Positions 48,110 to 61,864 of a stretch of DNA of 64,000 nucleotides are shown here, in pieces (the first letter of the stretch is position 1; every line of letters starts with the position of its first letter). Origin of the DNA: Sabethes cyaneus (taxonomy: Eukaryota; Arthropoda; Insecta; Diptera; Culicidae). The position numbers and the translations under genes are program-made. The DNA is taken from contig NC_071355.1 in the NCBI RefSeq assembly GCF_943734655.1, positions 79,621,449-79,685,448 on the forward strand. Direction: 5' to 3'. Under the pieces are notes generated by a model that was not told the origin of the DNA, ran no database searches, and was given only the letters and a program-made list of their open reading frames with translations.

Positions 48110-51100
48110 CTGAAAGTGGTAAAAAAGCGGAGAAATAAAGAATAATCGTTATTAGAATAATGCGTTTCCGGAGGGTTAGAGTGCTGATTCTTATCCGGCA
48201 CTTAAGTACGAGAGATTTTCACACCCCTGAACAAAGCACAACACTGACTGGGTGTGGAGAGCCTAGCACTTGTGGTGGTACTGAGCCTGGGGCAAAATGT
48301 ATGGGAAAGGGAAGGATTTGCTCCTCGCAGCCAGCTGAATGCTGTGCTAGAGTACATAATAAAATGATGAGATATGAGGTTGTAAAGGTGTTTTTGTGTT
48401 GCTTATAATAATGAAATGAAAGCAAACCCTACACGCAAGAGCTGTTCAAGTTTTGATCTGATTGTGTACAAAAATGACATAAGCAGAAATAATATATGGC
48501 GAAAACAATGTATTTTTGAAAACTGCAGGAAATAATCGAAATATAAATATCTGTGATAGAATTACATTTCGAAATTCACATAATAAACATTTAACACGAT
48601 TTTCGAATTTGTTATTAATTGACACAAACATCCGACCAGATTTTAAAAACGCGATTTTCGTGAAAACTAATCAGGCTTCGAATGTTTATACCGAAAGTAT
48701 CAAAACTTAACTAGTTTTTGTAGGGAACGATTGTATCAAAACTTAACTAGTTTTTGTAGGGAACGTACGAAGTTACTAGGGGTAAGGACGAAAATGATGA
48801 TATTTTTTGTCAAAAATGATGATGAAAACGGGACAATGAGAAGGATTATAATGACCCAACCGATGATAGTGATGATGGAAATGATGATGGTTATGATAAA
48901 AATAATCGTGAAAATGGCGAAAATAATGACTATAATTACGAAAAGGATTATAAAAATGACAAAAGTGATGATAATGACGAAACTGAAGATGATGATGAAG
49001 ACAAAAAATTGATGAAAATAATGTTTTATCAAGATAATTTACCAGAAGAGTAGGAAAGGGGATGAATGTAGGGAACGTACGAAGTTAGAAGAATTAACGT
49101 AAAAATAAATCTAATGAAACTAAATCATTTGTTTCAGTGTAACTGAAATTGCTTTGCATGTGTTGCGAGAATGTGTCATACGAACGGTAAGAGACAAGCA
49201 GAGCAATCTTGAATCGCTCAATATGAGACTCACGTATACTGACACATGGCATGATAAAGCTTGCTCTAAAAACAAAGAGTCAGTTTTTGGACGAACGTAG
49301 ACGTTTACGGACGTTGTTCCGTGTTCCGGAGGGCTCGGTCGGAGGCAACCGAGACAGACACTACAGTTTTCATAAAAACTATGCATTTATTTAGTGAATT
49401 AACGAAATAAAGGGTGGAACGGTTAAACAAATTGGTTCAATATTCCATGTTTTGGTCGGCTATTGTTTGTAATCGAACTGAACTTTTCTATTCAGTTGTT
49501 AAATGTTATAATAAATTTTCTTACGTGTGTCTCAATTTCACCTTCACCGATTCAACGATTTTCCGGTCGAAATTATTAGGAAAGTTGATTTACAAATTTA
49601 AGCTTTCGTTGGATTAGATGCAAATAAACATGTTCTATGGGTTTTGTAGCATTGATAGAAACTTACTATGCTCAATAAGTGAATAAAATTGGGTTTTTAT
49701 AACACAAATTGCCGATAAATTCGTTAGTTCAATCAGTGGAACACCGAACGACACTCCTTCCAATTTTATTGCATACGTTCTAACCCCTTTTTTCTGCAAC
49801 GCGTATTTGATAGTTCACTTCACTGCGGTGTTGCTTTTTGTTTATCCGTATCGCGATTTTTGCCATTTTCACCATTTGTTGCCAGGTTCGTAATGGTTGT
49901 TAAGGTAATCCTGAAGTATATGTAAGTGATTTTGTCCACACATAAAACAACTTGGCAATTGTAGTAATGAGGAAAAGTCAAAATAAAAGCTGAAGGTTAT
50001 TTCAGTGTGCAATAAAACGTATTTGATTCGGCGGTTTACGTTAGGAATTCCACACAGATGGTTATGGGAACTAATTTTATATTAGTCTATAAGCATAGTA
50101 AGCGGTTTTGCCAAAAAATTGATATTATTTGTTCAAAATCGTCAAATTACTTTAGACGAGTGCTTAGCTGTGCAACAATCGGCTTACTGTTTATTCTCCA
50201 CCTCCAATTTCAAAAATACTCGGTGTCACTTCGAATAATTTCAAAAACCAGAAAACATTTCAATCACCTTCCACCACATGTGACGGCCGGCCCTATGTAA
50301 CCAATATACTCTCACACATAATTTGACAGTGCCCCGATATGATGGGCGGTTCGATGCTAGGCCCCAAACAACAATGGCCGTTCTACAGAATTTCAATGAA
50401 GTGATTTCCCATCCAGTGCTTTTGACGTTTAGATTTCAGTCACAAAAAAATGGCAACAAGCCGGGGGGCCTCACTTTCTGTGGCAACCCAGAGTATCTGG
50501 CAACCAAGGAGGAGGAAATGTCAACAAAATGTTAAAAATGGAAACATGAAGCAGGAGAATACAACAAGCCAGCAACATAAACAGTGCAAAAGTTGTACGA
50601 CCACACCGCATGGTTAAAATAGTGCTACATTATTAAATTATTAATGTTCGTATAGCAAGGTCATAGCAAAACATTCTATTAAAAAGACTGGGATCTGACA
50701 AATGACAAATGATTTTTCGCATCAGACATTCCTCCCTTTCCAAAAAAGAGTTTACGTTTATGATCGCGTACAGTGTCATATACAAGTAAATAAAATATAA
50801 AGTAAATAATGTTTTTTTACATTGTCTTTTTATCGATAACGATGAGACAATCCCTTAATATCAATATTGCGATTATTATCTAAAATTTTTCTTTCGTAGG
50901 TTTAGTTGTGCGCCTAACAGTTGCGCGCAGCTCTGTTCTGGTTGCTCGCAGTCAAATTATCTCTTTTACACTCACACGAAATCTCGTAAGAAACTGTCAA
51001 CGCAAGAGTGATGAGAAAGGCAACAATATTTCTCTCTCGCTCATCAGCTGAATGCTAGGGTAGCTTGCTTCGTGTTTGCCCGTACAAACATGGACAAATT

Positions 51101-51360
51101 TTCACAAACGCAATCTGCATTTAAATTTTATCATTTTCGGTTAACGTAAGACATTGTAACTGTGTTGTTTGTAAGTCTGTACGTAATAGAACAAAACAAA
51201 AGTTATCTAAGCAAAGAATAAGAGCATAAACATAGAAAACTTACACGTGCTTACACTGTCAATAATACATGATTTACCTTTGCGCACAACTATACAAAGC
51301 TGAAAAACGAAATATTATCTCGGGAAGCACAATACCAGGTAATATGTATTGTTTGCTTTC
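48110..51360. other. Presumed upstream intron of the 46571 gene; no exon found
   Basis: Includes a direct repeat TATCAAAACTTAACTAG (48702 and 48735) and a purine-rich ATGATGAAAATGATG-type low-complexity tract at 48790-49030. No splice-bounded coding exon was recognised on the minus strand. Confidence 0.4.
48790..49030. repeat. Purine-rich (ATGATGAAAA)-type low-complexity tract
   Basis: Imperfect GATGATG, AAAATAAT and AATGACGA units over 240 bp. The open frames here (Met/Lys/Ile-rich) are artefacts of composition. Confidence 0.7.
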
Positions 51361-51363
51361 ACC

Positions 51364-51648
51364 ACAGACTAACAGACGGGACACTCGCGTTAATTCCATC
51401 GTCCAATCAAAAACCACTCATTTTTTAAAAAAGCATGATTCGCAACATGACCACACCGCGGCGCGCGAGTGTTGTTTCGAGTTTTCAGTATAAAACCATA
51501 CAAATGTAAAAAACTCTATAGCGTAAAACCCTGCAAATGCAAGCTACTCCGCAACATGCATTACAGAGGGTGCTAGTGTGCAAGCAAAATGTGTAGGACG
51601 ATGGTTTTTAAAGGATTTTCTTCTATGTGTCATGTCAGTTCGTCAGTG
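51364..51648. mobile_element. MITE family Y, diverged copy (TIR CACAGACWAACAGACG)
   Basis: The left end CACAGACTAACAGACGGGACACTCG and the right part with GGTGCTAGTGTGCAAGC, AATGTGTAGGACGATGG correspond to the clearer copy at 62318-62597. The right TIR is worn. Confidence 0.55.
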
Positions 51649-51785
51649 CTTTCAAGAAACTCAAATTATACAGGTAATATGTAGTTTGAATGTAATTCGC
51701 ATCAAAGATGGTTCTAATGCTGTTTGTTTCTATGTCGGGAAAGTAGACGAACTCATCCAGCCCCCTGTACGAAGGAAGTTATGTA

Positions 51786-51920
51786 GGGTATGTTGCTGCT
51801 TCGTCGTAATTGCCTATTCCCGTCCTATCCAACACAAATCATTAAAAATATCAGCATTTTAATGACACACAATGCAAAACTAGTTATTCTCTAATATTTT
51901 AGTTTGTTGTCTTTCATACT
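51786..51920 (+). repeat. Solo arm of the foldback family
   Basis: GTAGGGTATGTTGCTGCTTC and following bases match 2131-2265 at about 95% by eye; no inverted partner follows. Earlier bases 51670-51780 match the dispersed repeat of 43.4 kb. Confidence 0.8.
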
Positions 51921-54900
51921 TATCACTAATCCACCTCCGATTTGTCAGATGTTTCAGCATGAATAGGGCATTAATGAAATTAGTTAAAGATAAGCTGTCA
52001 TCTTGGATCACTGGACCACATATTTTGGCTTCACTCAAATTGTATACAGATGACAGTCTTGCCTGTACGTTGGAGAAATCAAGTATCAATATAATTGATA
52101 CGTTTTCAAAACGTTTGTTTTCGCCAAATTAAAACAAGAAATTCATCGGGTGCACAACTTGAGAATATGCAAAATTGAATTGAATTATCAAAAATTAAAA
52201 TTGAAAGTAAACTCGCATAATCTGAACTAGGTGTCATTCATATTACCGAGGGTGCATAGTGTTCTAATTTGGGAATCACCGCCAGCAGTCGAATAAAAAA
52301 GATTTCAAAAAAGAGAGGCTGAATTTAATTTGTTTCCTTTTCTTTACTTAGGAAAACGTGTTTCAAACAAATTTTCATTCCAAACTTCTGAAAAATTTCA
52401 AAATATGTTTATTTTGTTTGTCTGTTCGTAGTCTTTATGTGATAAAAATTATACGATTGCGTTTCCTTTGTTCCCCTTTGAAGCTTGATTTTCTTGAACA
52501 TTTACTTGCTTCGAAAATTCATTCTCAGAAACCAAGCCCAGTCGGAGAGTAAATTGTTTTATGAAAATGTTAGAAAGAAATTTTCCATGAGGTGGACTTT
52601 CATTTTTTCAAGTTGCCGAAAATTTTACCAAAAAACTTTTACCAGATATTTTTTTCTGAATTGCTAACATCGTTTGTTTACATTTTCATGAAACATTTGG
52701 TTCTACGTTGCTTGGTTTAAGAGATGATAATTTTGGAAAAATTTTGTTGATATCCGAGAAAAACGGAAAATTTCGGTTGAAGCTTTATGGGAAAATGAGA
52801 GAGTTCAATCTTTTAAAATAAGCACTACTTTCGTTTAGGAGTCCATTAACGATGCTCGTATACAAAACTTCAAGAAATTCTGGAAACCATCGGTTTACAT
52901 CTTTCTATAAAGTCCAATTGTTTGCAGTCCTTTAACTTGTCAAATGGATGAAGGGTACAAGTCGTAACAGAAATACCCGTATCTGTGGAGGTCGCATAAA
53001 ATATAATACATAGAATTAAAAGAAATGTTTTTAAGTTTTGATTTATCCAATTGATTAGCATTCAAAAAATTTATAAATTCATATGTGAAAATACATGCTC
53101 CGCGTTAAATATTAGTCTTAAAAAAAAGATTTCCTTCACTGAAGACATGTTGAAAGTTTAATTTTAGCCAGAGACGACCAAGTTGAATCGTTTACTCAAT
53201 TTCACGAGAAATTGCTCACCTGACAGCATGAAATAATAATTAAAGAATCACAAGTTCTAGTAAACTGATAAAATATGTAGTCTAATGACGACCTCTCTCA
53301 TGTCCCATGTGGATGTACACCTTGAAGTTTTTAAATGATTTAAAATCACCTCTGGTACAACCCGGTGACGCACTGCAAAGGTCACATTTGTGGAAAATAA
53401 ACAGATACTTATTTTAGGTTTCAATGAAAATTTCCACCCTTCTGGCAGAGAGAAACATCCCAATAATGTTAGCGAAACAACAGACAACCACTGGAGCTTA
53501 TGTCTGTGTACCGTAATAGAATATGTATAGTTAATATGCAAAAGCACTATATGTACAGTGTTAGATCGGTTCTGGCCGGGTAGCAGTCGTAGTCGGTTCG
53601 CGGGAGGAGCACAAATCAACATGAAGCATAGACAATGAGTTCACTATCTTCATTCTATAGAGCGAGCGTTCGCATTTCCCGGTACGGAAGGCCAAGGAGG
53701 ATACATGTAGGTTAACAATGAAGAAACAAGCACTTGATGGCCGCCACAGTGTGTGGGGGTACACCATCAGGGTTTGAACAATGGAAAAGAAAGCACAGTC
53801 AGTTGTTGGAGTGGGTACACACACACTTCAGTTTTCAGCTACAACCAGGCTTGAAAAATGGGAATAGCTCCAGACGAAACTGGCAGCCGGGCGGGTTTCG
53901 TGTAAATAGAAGAGTATACAAAAGGTAGAGCTTTAGAAAGATCATGATGATCAAACATCACTTGAGCCAACAACAACAGCCCGTTTGAATAACCAAAGTA
54001 TCAAAATAACAAAATAAATACACGTAAAGAGATACACCGTACTATAAGCGCAAACAGCCGCGTCCAGGGAGGACAGACAGGTCAGTCACAACTAAGCGCG
54101 CAGGTGGCGGGGTATCAACTCTATGGGACCGAAGCGCACCCAGACGACGGCAGAAATACCACCCAAATAGTGGCCCGGACTGGACTCGACTTCCCGCGCC
54201 TTCTTTCTGGTATGTTTCTTCCCGGGTTAATACGCGAGGATGGATGTGATTCCGCGTCATGGTCTCGGTGCCGAATGGGATTTCATTTCGCTCGGCGAGG
54301 CCCCCTTCTGAACTCCGCCATCGCCACCGCGCCGCCGGTCGGTCGCTCTGGCGGCGGTCCGTGGTGCGGTGCGGCGCAAGTATGTTCACAAATGTTTCGA
54401 GTATTTACACCCCTCAACGGGGCCATTATGCGGATGGACAAAGTCAAATATTATCGCTAGCTTGACTCAGAAAGCACTAGCCATCGAGTGGTTGTAGTCT
54501 GTCGAAAGTTTAGAGTTTTTCGTGTTGCTTGGTAAATATGATTAATTCAGCTTGGTGATGAGCCGTATCCGAAGTCATCGGTGTGAATGGAAAAGGGTGT
54601 TGGAATGTAGCGAACCGACTCGTAACAACTCGACGTCAAAATGGTTATAAAACATGTTTTATTTAATACACGATTGTAGCAACTATCAGCCAGTGTAGCT
54701 GTTCAGATGTATAATAGTTTGAAGGACCCTTCTAGCTGCTTGCACGGGTGCACTCACAGCCCGACCTGGGCCGGTCATGTACAACAGGCATTGGCGGGGG
54801 TATTATGTTTAGTTAACATTAGAGCGAGAGGTTTTCCATATTGTTTGAAGCGATAATTGCTGTTCAAGCATTCCTTTCAACTGTTTTATTGTATTGCAAA

Positions 54901-56370
54901 TAAGCCATAGTATTCCTGTTGTAGATATAACCTACTTAGGACATTAGCAATAAGACGATCGCAAAAATTTAGATCACAAGCACTACGAATTGGCTTGCAA
55001 TTTACAAACACCACTCGTCGCTTCCCGACAGGGATTACATAAAGCCTGTTCGATTTATACCTGACAATGTCACTTTCGTTGAATTCATCGTATTCATGTC
55101 ATGCCCAACACAACACCTGATTGTTCGTTCCGACATCTGTACGGCACTCGGTGTCTACGATTGTGTATGCATCCCTGATGCTGAGACCTGAACAAATCCC
55201 TCCATCACAGATCTGAATGAAATCGAGAGCAATTGAATGAGATTAATTTCCTGTCGCGTACCGACCGCTCACGCAGATAGTAGGTACAGTAGTCTGTTAC
55301 GTAGATCGGTGTGTAAACAGGTAGAGGGGCTCATTTCCGGAATCATTCTATCCCTATGCTGGAGCATTGCTTAGTTCTACTCTTAGTATTGGAAGTAACA
55401 TGGCCCAACAGAAGACAGTTATTAAAACAATTATTGCTCACATGTGCTTCAATCGAAACTTGTAACATGAACGATGGACTACGAACGATGACCATCTGTA
55501 AGATAGGCCGACAATATCGTCACTTACTCCCGGTTCGTACAAAAGGTAATCCAATTTCAACAGAAAATCTTGCACAGGATGTTGAACTGAGGTGACAACA
55601 AAAGCCGACGACACACATTCGACAGGCGGATGGCGGCTTTTTCTTCTCCGGTGTGTTTGCGTGCTCGCAACCACTCTCGGTACAGTACCACCGTAGCATA
55701 ATACCGTCCGCCTGCCTCAACGTAAGCACTGTCAAAATGTTTAGACAAACGATGTCAAAACATATCATGCACCAGTGGAAGGACAATTTGATCCGCGGAT
55801 GTTTTGCGGGCTGAAACCACATACGGTATTGTCTGTGCCGAGCGATATTTCCTTTTCTACATATAGATATTCATCTGGTAGGCTGGGATGCTGTGCCTAC
55901 ATAATAGTGTCTGGAAGACGGTATAATTTTCTTTACCCTTAAAGTTGTCCATCTGAAGTGGTATTATTTTCAGTCAGTTCAGTATCCAGAGTTCCGGAGC
56001 GAAATAATCGAAATGACTGCTGCCGAAGAAATATGCACTTTAGGGTACTTTGCTTTTAAATTCAACAATCGGCTCACATTTCGTGATAAAAATTGCAAAA
56101 ACAAAAACATAGGATTTTGACCGATGTAGTGCCGAATGCAGCCTTGTAAGGAACTATACACATGTATTTTTTGGAAGTAATTTTTAATGAAACTTTTTCT
56201 TAGAGGAGCAATCCAACCAAATTATATTCTGTGTCGTGTGGTAACTTAAGACGGCGAGGCAACTTGCCAAACTTTCACGCATTTGCGTATGGCAAAGATA
56301 ATTTACTGAAACACAGAAGAAGATATCAAGTGGTAAATCAACTTTTCAAAGTGCTGCTTAGTGTCCAAAG
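51921..56370. other. Non-coding region with GC-rich island at 54050-54480
   Basis: The 54050-54480 stretch is much GC-richer (GCGCCGCCGGTCGGTCGC) and opens long frames on both strands without motifs or bounding splice sites. It could be a promoter or 5' exon (inference). The rest is AT-rich, no exon recognised. Confidence 0.4.
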
Positions 56371-56374
56371 TGAC

Positions 56375-58970
56375 CACCAATTTCAACTTCAATTTTAAAT
56401 CCCATTGAGGTCCAATTTCTCGTCTCCAAAGTCTCTCGGCTAGGCGGTGTTGCTAGATGGTGTAAGTAGGATTGTTGCACTAGTCCCGTAACTATCCTGT
56501 ACTTACTCTAATAGCCGGCTGTGAAGTCTGTCGATAACGAATGCTAGGTAGAGCCACTTTAAGTCCAATTCGGCGCATAATTCAACGCCAATTTCACCTT
56601 TGATTTCAAATTCAATTTAATCCAATTTCAACTCCGATTTGAAGTCCAATACCAACACTACTTTGAAGTGCAATTTCAAGCCCAATTTTAAGTTCAGTTT
56701 GAAGATCAATTACAATTGGTACAATTTCAAGCCCAATTTAATGTCCCATTTTTAAACAAAGTCGAGTTTAATTCCAGTTTCAACTCCGATTTGAAATCTA
56801 ATTTCAAGTCCAATTTTATTAACGACGTCCAGTCGTCAATTTCAAGTCAAATTCAATGCAGATTTCAAGTCTGTTATCAAGTCAAAATTCAAGCCCAATT
56901 TGAGCTCAACATCTAGCAAAGCAAAGCAAATTCTAGGTGCTACATTCCGTTATCGAAACTTGACCGTCTGTTTTATACGACAAACTTCGCAACCAGCTGT
57001 TAGAGTACAGGACAGTTGTAGGGCCAGTTGCTACAATCCGCTTGACTCTAACAGCCTTTTCCAGTCGAGATTCGAACGTACGACGACTGGCTTATTAGGC
57101 CAGCATCATACCTCGAAGCCAACTGGGAGGGAAGCTTAACATGTAGTCTAATTTAAATCCAATTTATGTTCGACTCAAAATCCAGTTGCAACTTCCAATT
57201 CAGGTCCACTTTGAAGTCCTATTTTTAGTTCAATTTTGATCCAATTGCTAACAAAACTTAAAGTTCGAATTCAAATCCTAATGCAAATATAATGTCTAAA
57301 CTAAAGTTCAATTTTAAGTTTGCTTTCAAATCCATTTTAAATTTCACGGGCGGGCTCGGACTGGAACACAAATCTCGTGTTCTCTGTAAAATTTACTGTA
57401 AAAAAAGTACTAGTAGTGGAACTCCGAACTTTGGAGTTATTGACCTAACCGTCTAGAATTTTTACAATAAATAAATTAATTACTTCAAAAGTTCCGATAT
57501 CCTACGATAACTTGACAAATTTTTGGCCAAAACTTACTTTTGAAAGGCCGGTGCCCCATCTTCTGTTTGGTCTGGGAACGCCAGTGCGCAGTAAAATTTT
57601 GCTCGAGGATCGTGAAAATCTCAAAATCCCTTTCAAACGGAACCCTAACCTCGAGACGTCACTTAATGTCGCTTCTAATTTGTCCCATTTTAAGTCGGAA
57701 TTCAAGTCTAATGTCTTACTTAAAGTCCAATTTCGTGTCTTATTTAATTTTAATTTCAAGCCCGATTCGAAATCCAATTTCAAGTCTATTTTCAAGCCCA
57801 ATTTCAAATTTAATTTCCAGTGCATTGTCAGTGCAATATGATGACCGATTGAGATTTAACTTGAGGTCCAATTTAATATCTCATTTTGAAGCCAATTTGA
57901 ACTCAAATTTAAGACCAAATTAATCCTCAGCTTAATACCCGACTTGAAGTTTAATTTAATTCCAATTTTATCTCCGATCACAACCACAAGTCAAATTTTT
58001 GTCCCATATAATGTCTAACTTCAAGTCCAATTCCGTGTATTATTAAATTTCAAATTCAATTCCTATTTGAAATTCAAGTTCAAGTCTATTTTCAAGTCAA
58101 ATTTGATGTTCAATTTCAACTGCAATTAGAAGTTCGATTGATATTCAATTTCAAGCCGAATTTATTGTCTTATTTCAAATCCAATTTCAAGTCTATTTTA
58201 ATTCCAGTTTCATCTCCGATTTTAAATTCAATTTCAAATCTGCTTTCAATTTAAAATTAAATTTAAGATCTAATTCAAGCTCAGCTTAATGTCCAAATTG
58301 AAGACTAATTCAATTCCAATTTTGTTTCTGATCTCAAGCCAAATTTGAGTCCAGTATATTGTCTTACTTCAAGACCAATTTCGTGTCCAATTTAATTCCA
58401 ATTTCAACTTTGATTTGAAATTCAATTTCAAGTTTCAATCCCAATTTCAACTTCAAGTTTCAAGTTTGAAAGCCCAATTTCAACTGCAATCTGGAGTCTG
58501 ATTGAGATTCAATTTCAAGTTCAATTTAATGTCCCATTTTAAGTCTATTTTAATTCCAATCTTTAATCTATAATCCAATTTAAGTTTAATTTCTAGTTCA
58601 ATATAATGTCCCAATTTTGTGTCTTATTTGATTCCAATTTCAACTTGAATTTGCAGTTCAATTTCAAGTCTAATTTCAAGTCCCATTTCACGTGCAATCG
58701 GACTTCAACAATTGAGATTTAATTTCAAGTTCAATTTAATGTCCCATTTGGATGTCAATTTCAAGTCCAAGTTCAAATTGGGATATCATTGTAATATTCA
58801 ATCTTAAGTTTAATTTAATTCAAATTTTATTTCTTATCTAAAGTTTAATTTTAAAGTCCGAGATCCAATTGCAAGTCTAATTTAATGTACCATTTCAAAG
58901 CCAATTTAAGGTTCAATTTTAAGTCCAAAATCAAACCGAATTTAATATCCACATTCAAGTTTTTTTTTCC
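56375..58970. repeat. Degenerate 12-mer array, consensus AATTTCAAGTCC
   Basis: Over 2.5 kb, words of the form CAATTTCAAGTCC, CAATTTAATGTCC and CGATTTGAAATCC recur with 6/12-bp phasing but heavy drift. A SINE (56915-57140) and a short unique block (57345-57660) interrupt it. Because 12 is a multiple of 3 the array yields artefactual Phe/Asn/Ser/Lys frames. Similar words recur at 61865-62070. Confidence 0.8.
56915..57140 (-). mobile_element. tRNA-derived SINE (minus strand)
   Basis: On the minus strand: TTGGCTTCGAGGTATGATGC (A-box-like), then CGTTCGAATCTCGACTGG with the B box GTTCGAATC, then an unrelated body and a (TTTGC)n-type tail (TTTGCTTTGCTTTGC). Pol III promoter layout plus simple tail support SINE, not a functional tRNA, as no cloverleaf closes. 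Confidence 0.65.
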
Positions 58971-59791
58971 TGCGACCAGTATAGTCGATTCCACCTTAAC
59001 TTGATTTACCTTACCCACCTATTCCTCACTGCCAGTACTATCCCATATTATAGCCGTCCCTGGCGAGGACTCATCCGTTCCTCTGACCAGTACACTTAAC
59101 TATAGGAGGGACTTTTGCACTGTCAAGAGGCTTCAGTGGGAAAATTTAGAATTTAGCGTGAAGGAAGGGTAAACATTCAAGTTGAACAAGTCCTATTTGA
59201 AATCCAGTTTCAATTTCAATTCTAAATTGAAATCCAATTTCATATATGAGTAATTCTCGTTGAAAAGGGGCCACTACTCACACGAAGTCTTCAAACATTG
59301 GAACTTTTGTACTTGATTGGTTGAAAAATTTTTAAAAATGAGAAATACACTTTTAATACCTCGAAACAGCGGATCCCTCGTTCGCCAAGGGGCCCGACAG
59401 TTTAAAAAAAATGTCGAATTTTTAGTAAACCTTGAGATCTTTATCATGTGATATTTTCTAAATTTGCAATGAAACAACTAACAAATGCCGCGGTTGTTAG
59501 TTGTAAAGAAGAACTGGGGTTTCAAATGGAATAAAAATTTCTTGGCGGTCAACTTGAATTTGGTAGCCTTATTGGATTTAATCAAAAAATCATCATTTTT
59601 ACCATTAGCCCCTCAACTGATTTTCATTTTAAGACCATTATTGAAAAGCTGAGAGAAAATACTACAAGAAACATGCATAAAATTAGATGTGCATCGGCAT
59701 TAACTAAATGAAACAACCAGTTATATCTGTAGCAAGGTTCACAGTTTCATATAATTTTGTGAGTTTTTGTTTGCAAAAATTTGCTATGAAA
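58971..59791. other. Unclassified sequence
   Basis: Bases 58975-59170 differ in composition from the array and read like an inserted repeat fragment; family unknown. The rest is AT-rich. Confidence 0.35.
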
Positions 59792-61724
59792 TCTATACCT
59801 ATAAAGAAGGATTTCTGTCTGTCTGTCCTGTGTTCCTTATAGAATCAAAAACTACTGAACCAATCGGCGTGAAAATTTGCATGTAGAGGTTTTTGGGGCC
59901 AGGAAAGGTTTTAGTGATGGTTAGAGACCCCTCCCCCCACTAAGAGGGGGGGCTCCCATACAAATGAAACACAAATTTCTGCATAACTCGAGAACTAATC
60001 AAGCAAATAGAACCAAATTTGGCATGTGGGTGTTTTCGGTGACAAGAATTTATTCTATGGTAAATTGAGACCCCTCCCTCTTTATAAGGGGAATTGTAAC
60101 TCGACCCCCCTTTAAGAGGGGGGGCTTCCATACAAATTTCCTCATAACTCGAGAACTAATCAAGCAAATGCAACCAAATTTGGCATGTGAAGGTTTTCGA
60201 GAGCAAGAAAATTTTCTATGGTGAATTAGGACCCCTCCCCACTCTAAGAGGGGGGGCTCCTGTACAAATGAAATACAAATTTCCTCATAACTCGAGAACT
60301 AATCAAGCAAATAGAACAACATTTGGCATGTGGGTGTTTTTTTTGGTGACAAGAATTTATTCTATGGTGAATTGAGACCCCTCCCCTCTTTATAAGAGGA
60401 ATTATAACTCCTCTCCCCTTTAAGAGGGGGGGCTTCCATACAAATTTACTCATAACTCGAGAACTAATCAAGCAAATGCAACCAAATTTGGCATGTGAAG
60501 GTTTTCGAGAGCAAGAAAATTTTCTATGGTGAATTAGGACCCCTCCCCACTTTAAGAGGAGGGGCTCCTGTACAAATGAAATACAAATTTCCTCATAACT
60601 CGAGAACTAATCAAGCGAATTGAACCAAATTTGGCATATGTATGTTTTTGGAGACAATTTTTTTTTCAATGATGAAATGGGACCCCTCCCCACTTTAGGA
60701 GGGGGGTCCTATACAAACGAAATACAAATTTCCTCATAACTCGAGAACTAATCCAGCAAATGGAACCAAATTTGGCGTGTAGGTGTTTTTGGAGGCAAGA
60801 ATTTTTTCTGTGATGAATTAGGACCTCTTCCCACATTAGGAGGGGGGGCTCCAATACAAATGAAATACAAATTTCCCCATAACTCGAGAACTAATCAAGC
60901 AAATAGAACCAAATTCGGCATGTGGAGGTTTTTGGAGGCAAAAATATTTTCTACGGTGAATTAGGATCCTTCCACACTTCAAGAGGGGGGGCTTCTACAC
61001 AAATGAAATACAAATTTCCTCATAATTCGAGAACTAATCAAGCAAATGGAACCATATTTGGCATGTGGGTGTTTTTGGAGGCAACCATTTTTCCCATTAT
61101 GAATTAGGACTTCTTACCTTTTTAGTAGGGGGGAGGGGCTCCCATTCAAACGAAATACAAATTTGCTCATAACTTTAGAACTAATCAAGCAAATGGAACC
61201 AAATTTGGCATGTGAGAGTTTTAGATGGCAGAATTTTTTTTCCGTGGTGTATTACGACCCGTTTCCCTTTTAAGAGGGTGGGCTCCCATACAAATGAAAT
61301 ACAAATTTCCTTATAATTCGAGTACTAATCAAGCAAATGGAACCAAATTTAGCATGTAGGAGATTTTTAAGTCTTGAATTTATTTTATGATAGTTAGAGA
61401 CCTCTCACCCCTGTGGTAGGGGGATATGGACTCTCATACAAATAAAACAGAAATTTTTGCGAAACTCAAAAACTAATCCAACTCGAGAAATTCGAGACTC
61501 TTCCATAAAACATTAATCAATAAGAAGACCACAAAAACTATCTATAGTAACACTAGATCATTCAGGACGAGCCGGTCGCGAGTGTTGCCGGTGACCCGCC
61601 GTCGGAAGCGCAGCCCACTGGGGGGCTTGCAAAACTCGAGATAGTGACAAAGATCATCCGAGATTCATGATTTATGTACAACACAGGTTAATTTGTGGCA
61701 ATACGAGTTTGTCGGGTCAGCTAG
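59792..61724 (+). mobile_element. Helitron-like element (H3), TC...CTAG termini
   Basis: The same ends as the copy at 24152: TCTATACCTATAAAGAAGG at the left after A, and GTCGGGTCAGCTAG at the right before T. It is longer (1933 against 1486 bp) because it has more ~120-bp internal units. The last ~200 bp (AGTGTTGCCGGTGACCCGCC region) are nearly identical to H2. Confidence 0.75.
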
Positions 61725-61864
61725 TAAACTATAAACGACACGATTTTGTAAAGAGGATGGGGGAATCATGGCGAAAACGGCGATTTTTTATAGAACTCAA
61801 CATGGCCTCCAACATGACCGCCGATTTTTTTTTTCACTTCATTTGAAAGCCCTACCCTTCCTCA

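Noticed and set aside
53257..53622. 121-codon minus-strand frame
   Set aside because: No motif, no splice context, composition like its surroundings.
56716..57923. Phe/Asn/Lys/Ser-rich frames
   Set aside because: They arise from the 12-bp repeat array; both strands are open and none has splice or start context.
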